Part shown: positions 5,544 to 8,411 of the stretch, piece by piece
Position numbering within the stretch: position 1 is the first letter of the stretch
Layout of the letters: every line of letters begins with the position of its first letter
Source of the DNA: Actinomycetota bacterium
GTDB taxonomy: Bacteria; Actinomycetota; Actinomycetes; JACCUZ01
DNA length: 8,411 nucleotides
Reading direction: 5' to 3'
NCBI GenBank assembly: GCA_030841195.1
Contig: JAVEDA010000339.1
Span: 1 to 8,411 of the forward strand
Notes under the pieces: generated by a model
Databases searched by the model: none
Told to the model about the DNA's origin: nothing
What the model saw: the letters and a program-made list of their open reading frames with translations, nothing else
Translations under genes and position numbers: made by a program

Positions 5544-7655
5544 ATGGGAGGCGTGGTGGCGGAGCCCGGCAACGGCTCCCGCCGGCCTGTCGCGGGTGCC
5601 GTGGGCGGCTGGTGGTTCTGGGCCTGGGTCGCCTTCTGCGGGCTGCTCGCCGTGCTCCTGCTCGGCCTGTCGGTGAGCCGCCTGACCGCGGACGAGGCCG
5701 TCGCGCTGGGGGCACCGTTCGCGCTGATCGCCGGCCTGGTGCTGATCGCCGAGCTGCGCCCGGTGGTGACCGCCGGGGCCTACGACCCGCAGGGCGTCAC
5801 GATCTCGACCGCGTTCGTGTTCGCGATCCTCTTCTACTGGGGGCCCTGGCCCGCGCTGCTGGTGCACGGCCTCGGCGTGGTGCTGGGCGAGATCGCCAAG
5901 CGCAAGCCGGTGTGGAAGATCGTGTTCAACACCGGTCAGTACGTCGGGAGCCTGGCCGTGTCGGCGCTGATCCTGTGGCTGGCCGGCCTGCGGCCCACGC
6001 CCACTCACCCGTCCGGCGACATCGACGCGCACACGCTGCTCGTGATGGCCGTCTCCTGGGCGGCGTACTTCCTGATGAACCTGGCGATGGTCGCCACCGC
6101 GATCTCGCTGCGGACCGGCACCCGCTGGTGGGACGACTTCGTCGACGACATCGACTACTACGCCATCACGACCTTCGCCGTGCTGGCGCTGTCGCCCGTG
6201 GTCGTCGTCGTGACCAAGGCGTCCTGGGGCCTGATCCCGCTGCTGCTGCTGCCGCTGTTCCTCGTCTACAAGACCGCGTCCATCTCGCTGGAGAAGGAAC
6301 ACGCGGCCATGCACGACGCCCTGACCGGGCTGGCCAACCGCAAGCGACTGATCGAGATGATGGCCCTGGCCGGTGAGGAGGCCGGGCGCACCGGCGGTGC
6401 GGTCGCCCTCTGCCTGCTCGACCTGGACCGGTTCAAGGAGATCAACGACACGCTGGGGCACCACACCGGCGACCGGCTGCTCGAGATCGCCGCCAACCGG
6501 CTGGCCCGGGCGGTGCGACCTGAAGACACTGTCGCCCGGCTCGGTGGCGACGAGTTCGCCGTGCTGCTCACCGACGTGAAGGGTCCGGCCGACGCGCTGG
6601 AGGCTGCGGAGCGGATCCGCGGGCTGCTCAGCGAGCCGTTTCACCTCGACGGCATGGCCCTGCAGGTGGAGACGAGCATCGGCGTGGCCCTGCACCCGGA
6701 GCACACCGACTCGGTCCCGCGCCTGCTGCAGCTGGCCGACGTCGCGATGTACCAGGCCAAGGAGGAGCGCACCGGCGTCGAGCTCTACCGCCAGGAGCGC
6801 GACATCCACACGCCGGACCGCCTGGACCTGCTCGGGTCGGTGCGCCGGGCGATCGAGAACGACGAGCTCGAGATGCACTTCCAGCCGGCGGTCTCGGTGC
6901 CGGCCGGCCGCCCCGTCGGCGTCGAGGCGCTGGTCCGCTGGAACCATCCCGAGCGTGGGCTGATCTTCCCGGACGTCTTCCTCGACCTGGTCGAGCAGTC
7001 CGGCCTGATGCGCCAGCTCACCCACCTGGTGCTCGCCAAGTCGCTGGCCCGCGCGGCCCAGTGGTGGCACGCCGGCATCGAGGTGCCGGTGGCCGTCAAC
7101 GTCTCGGTCCGTGACCTGTCCGACGCGAAGTTCGCCGACGTCGTGGCCGGCCTGCTCCGCGAGCACGACCTGCCGGCCCAGGCCCTCAAGCTGGAGATCA
7201 CCGAGCACGTGCTGATGGCCGACCCGGGCCGGATGACCCACGCGCTGGAGTCGATCGGGCGCCTCGGGGTCGACCTGAGCCTGGACGACTTCGGCACCGG
7301 CTACTCGTCCCTGGTGCACCTGAAGCGGCTGCCGGTGTCGGAGCTCAAGGTGGACCGCTCGTTCGTGCAGCGGATGACCTCGGACCCCGACGACGCCGCG
7401 ATCGTCCGCTCCATCGTCGACCTGGGCCACTCGCTGGGGCTGCGCGTCGTGGCCGAGGGGGTCGAGACGATCGAGAGCTGGCACGCCCTGGAGGCCCTCG
7501 GCTGCGACCTGGCCCAGGGCTACCTGATCAGCCGGCCGGTGCCCGGCGACGAGGTCATCCGGTGGCTGGCCGCGCACGTCGCGACCGGCGACGCGGCAGG
7601 CAACGCGATGCAGCCGGTGCATCCGGCGCCGGAGGCGGTCGCGGCCCGCCCCTAG
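5544..7655 (+). CDS. Membrane GGDEF-EAL cyclic-di-GMP turnover protein (703 aa)
   Basis: The protein makes and/or degrades the second messenger cyclic di-GMP. The N-terminal 245 residues hold about seven hydrophobic segments (roughly 23-43, 52-74, 87-112, 126-149, 163-189, 205-225, 227-245), an integral-membrane sensor I cannot name. The GGDEF domain (about 250-415) has DALTGLANR (258-266), LLDLDRFKEIND (291-302) and an intact GGDEF at 334-338. RPED (325-328), five residues before it, matches the RxxD inhibitory site. The EAL domain (about 430-675) keeps EALVRWNHP (461-469), N519, EITEH (551-555), DDFGTGYSSL (581-590), KVD (602-604), AEGVE (637-641) and QGY (658-660), so the phosphodiesterase residues look complete. 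The start is uncertain: ATG 5544 lacks a ribosome site, whereas GTG 5556 has GGGAGG (5546-5551) four bases upstream and would give 699 residues. It follows ligA after 89 bp and probably has its own promoter. Confidence 0.93.
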   Translation: MGGVVAEPGNGSRRPVAGAVGGWWFWAWVAFCGLLAVLLLGLSVSRLTADEAVALGAPFALIAGLVLIAELRPVVTAGAYDPQGVTISTAFVFAILFYWGPWPALLVHGLGVVLGEIAKRKPVWKIVFNTGQYVGSLAVSALILWLAGLRPTPTHPSGDIDAHTLLVMAVSWAAYFLMNLAMVATAISLRTGTRWWDDFVDDIDYYAITTFAVLALSPVVVVVTKASWGLIPLLLLPLFLVYKTASISLEKEHAAMHDALTGLANRKRLIEMMALAGEEAGRTGGAVALCLLDLDRFKEINDTLGHHTGDRLLEIAANRLARAVRPEDTVARLGGDEFAVLLTDVKGPADALEAAERIRGLLSEPFHLDGMALQVETSIGVALHPEHTDSVPRLLQLADVAMYQAKEERTGVELYRQERDIHTPDRLDLLGSVRRAIENDELEMHFQPAVSVPAGRPVGVEALVRWNHPERGLIFPDVFLDLVEQSGLMRQLTHLVLAKSLARAAQWWHAGIEVPVAVNVSVRDLSDAKFADVVAGLLREHDLPAQALKLEITEHVLMADPGRMTHALESIGRLGVDLSLDDFGTGYSSLVHLKRLPVSELKVDRSFVQRMTSDPDDAAIVRSIVDLGHSLGLRVVAEGVETIESWHALEALGCDLAQGYLISRPVPGDEVIRWLAAHVATGDAAGNAMQPVHPAPEAVAARP

Positions 7656-7658
7656 GAT
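7653..7658 (+). promoter_or_regulatory. Candidate -10 box (TAGGAT) for gatCA
   Basis: TAGGAT overlaps the TAG stop of the GGDEF-EAL gene and fits TANNNT. Transcription would begin near 7665, giving a leader of about 43 bases that carries the GAGGAG ribosome site (7692-7697). No convincing -35 element is visible at the usual spacing. A promoter here would separate gatCA transcription from the signalling gene upstream. Confidence 0.3.
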
Positions 7659-7707
7659 GGTCGGGCCGTCGGACCCGGCGGCCCGCACACCGAGGAGTCC
7701 CCGCCGC

Positions 7708-8007
7708 ATGAGCCAGATCACCCGCGACGAGGTGGCCCACCTGGCCCGGCTCGCCCGCCTCGCCCTCGACGAGGACGAGCTCGACCGCTTCGGCGGCGAG
7801 CTCGATGCCATCGTCTCGGCGATCTCGCGGATCGGTGACCTGGACACGGCCGACGTCCCGCCGACCTCCCACGCGCTGCCGCTGACCAACGTCACCCGCC
7901 CGGACGAGGTGCGTCCGGGGCTGACCCAGCAGCAGGCGCTGTCGGGCGCGCCCGCGCACGAGGACGGCCGCTTCCGGGTGCCGCGGATCCTCGGCGAGGA
8001 GGCGTGA
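7708..8007 (+). CDS. gatC: Asp/Glu-tRNA amidotransferase subunit C (99 aa)
   Basis: GatC is the small subunit of GatCAB, which amidates Glu-tRNA(Gln) and/or Asp-tRNA(Asn) in organisms lacking the matching synthetase; it wraps around GatA and joins it to GatB. The N-terminus, ITRDEVAHLARLARLALDEDE (split by family convention around residues 4-24), is the canonical GatC helix. The end has SGAPAHEDGRFRVPRIL (positions 80-96), the usual C-terminal motif in which the conserved F-x-V-P-x-I-L/V is visible. Length is normal. ATG 7708 is chosen because it gives the family N-terminus and has GAGGAG (7692-7697) upstream; an in-frame ATG at 7657 would add 17 unrelated residues. gatA follows after 7 bp. 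Confidence 0.95.
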   Translation: MSQITRDEVAHLARLARLALDEDELDRFGGELDAIVSAISRIGDLDTADVPPTSHALPLTNVTRPDEVRPGLTQQQALSGAPAHEDGRFRVPRILGEEA

Positions 8008-8014
8008 CCGCCGC

Positions 8015-8411
8015 ATGAGCGACCTGATCCGCCTCACCGCAGCCGAGACCGCGGCTGCAGTCGCGAGTGGGGAGACCAGCGCCGTCGACGTGCTCGAGGC
8101 TCACCTGTCCCGGATCGCGGCGGTGGATCCGGCTGTGCACGCGTTCCTGCACGTCGACGCGGACGGTGCCCGCGAGGCGGCCCGGCGGGTCGACGCCCGG
8201 CTCGGCGCGGGGGAGCAGCTGGGCCCGCTCGCCGGGGTTCCGATCGCGCTCAAGGACGTGCTCGCGACGGAGGGCGTGCCCACGACGTGCGGCTCCCGCA
8301 TCCTCGAGGGCTGGCGACCGCCGTACGACGCGACCGTGGTGCGCCGGCTGCGCGAGGGCGGCGTGGTGCCGCTCGGCAAGACGAACATGGACGAGTTCGC
8401 GATGGGCAGCT
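8015..8411 (+). CDS. gatA: Asp/Glu-tRNA amidotransferase subunit A, N-terminal part (132 codons, cut by window end)
   Basis: GatA is the amidase-signature subunit that hydrolyses glutamine and channels ammonia to GatB, where the mischarged tRNA is amidated. The visible part holds the N-terminal helices (MSDLIRLTAAETAAAV), then PLAGVPIALKDV at 71-82, where K80 is the lysine of the Ser-cisSer-Lys triad, and GKTNMDEFAMGS (121-132), the start of the conserved segment before the serines. The serine-rich amidase signature lies beyond the window. The ATG at 8015 is 7 bp after gatC and has GAGGAGG (7996-8002) inside the end of gatC, 12 bases upstream, so translation is probably linked to gatC. Nothing looks broken. 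gatB is expected downstream but is not visible. Confidence 0.96.
   Translation, partial: MSDLIRLTAAETAAAVASGETSAVDVLEAHLSRIAAVDPAVHAFLHVDADGAREAARRVDARLGAGEQLGPLAGVPIALKDVLATEGVPTTCGSRILEGWRPPYDATVVRRLREGGVVPLGKTNMDEFAMGS

Noticed and set aside
2626..5715. Long - strand open frame (1029 codons) antisense to the MetE-like gene and ligA
   Set aside because: Same reasons: low stop frequency in GC-rich DNA, no family motif, no ribosome site, complete overlap with real genes.
4743..7895. Very long open frame on the - strand (1050 codons) across the ligA end, the GGDEF-EAL gene and gatC
   Set aside because: It is antisense to strongly recognisable genes, has a composition dominated by His, Arg, Gln, Asp and Gly typical of reverse-frame GC-rich DNA, and shows no domain.
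1..8411. tRNA or rRNA genes, CRISPR repeats, insertion sequences, attachment sites
   Set aside because: Nearly all bases are accounted for by protein genes or the pseudogene, and no tRNA-like, repeat-spacer or terminal inverted repeat pattern was seen.

Overview
The window is very GC-rich, uses ATG and GTG starts, and is packed with genes on the + strand. This points to a high-GC actinobacterium. The gene content (cysteine desulfurase, mnmA, a short MetE-like protein, ligA, gatC, gatA) resembles the Mycobacterium tuberculosis iscS/mnmA to ligA/gatCA region as I remember it. A Nocardioides-like member of Propionibacteriales is my best guess, but this is inference and nothing was searched.

Layout, left to right: the C-terminal end of a cysteine desulfurase (to 164); mnmA, tRNA 2-thiouridylase (161-1246), overlapping it by 4 bp; a broken LLM-class (luciferase-like) F420/flavin oxidoreductase (1264-1889), whose recognisable pieces sit in three frames with two internal blocks missing; a GuaD-type guanine/nucleoside deaminase (1894-2361); a short, C-terminal-domain-only MetE-like methyltransferase (2369-3382); ligA, NAD+-dependent DNA ligase (3379-5454), overlapping it by 4 bp; an 89-bp gap with hairpin potential; a membrane-anchored GGDEF-EAL cyclic-di-GMP protein (5544-7655); gatC (7708-8007); and the first 132 codons of gatA (8015 to the window end).

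The first two genes form a tRNA-thiolation unit: the desulfurase supplies persulfide sulfur and MnmA places it on U34. The deaminase, MetE-like and ligA genes follow with little or no spacing and are probably co-transcribed. The cyclic-di-GMP gene looks like an independent signalling gene between the ligase and the amidotransferase genes. gatC and gatA encode two subunits of the GatCAB amidotransferase, which makes Gln-tRNA(Gln) and/or Asn-tRNA(Asn) from mischarged tRNA.

Most of the window is ordinary actinobacterial housekeeping DNA. I see no mobile element, CRISPR array, RNA gene or clear novel system. The points most worth a second look are the decayed oxidoreductase, the CxxC+C cysteine set in MnmA, the domain-minimal MetE homologue, the unassigned membrane sensor of the GGDEF-EAL protein, and a possible leaderless promoter at the deaminase start.
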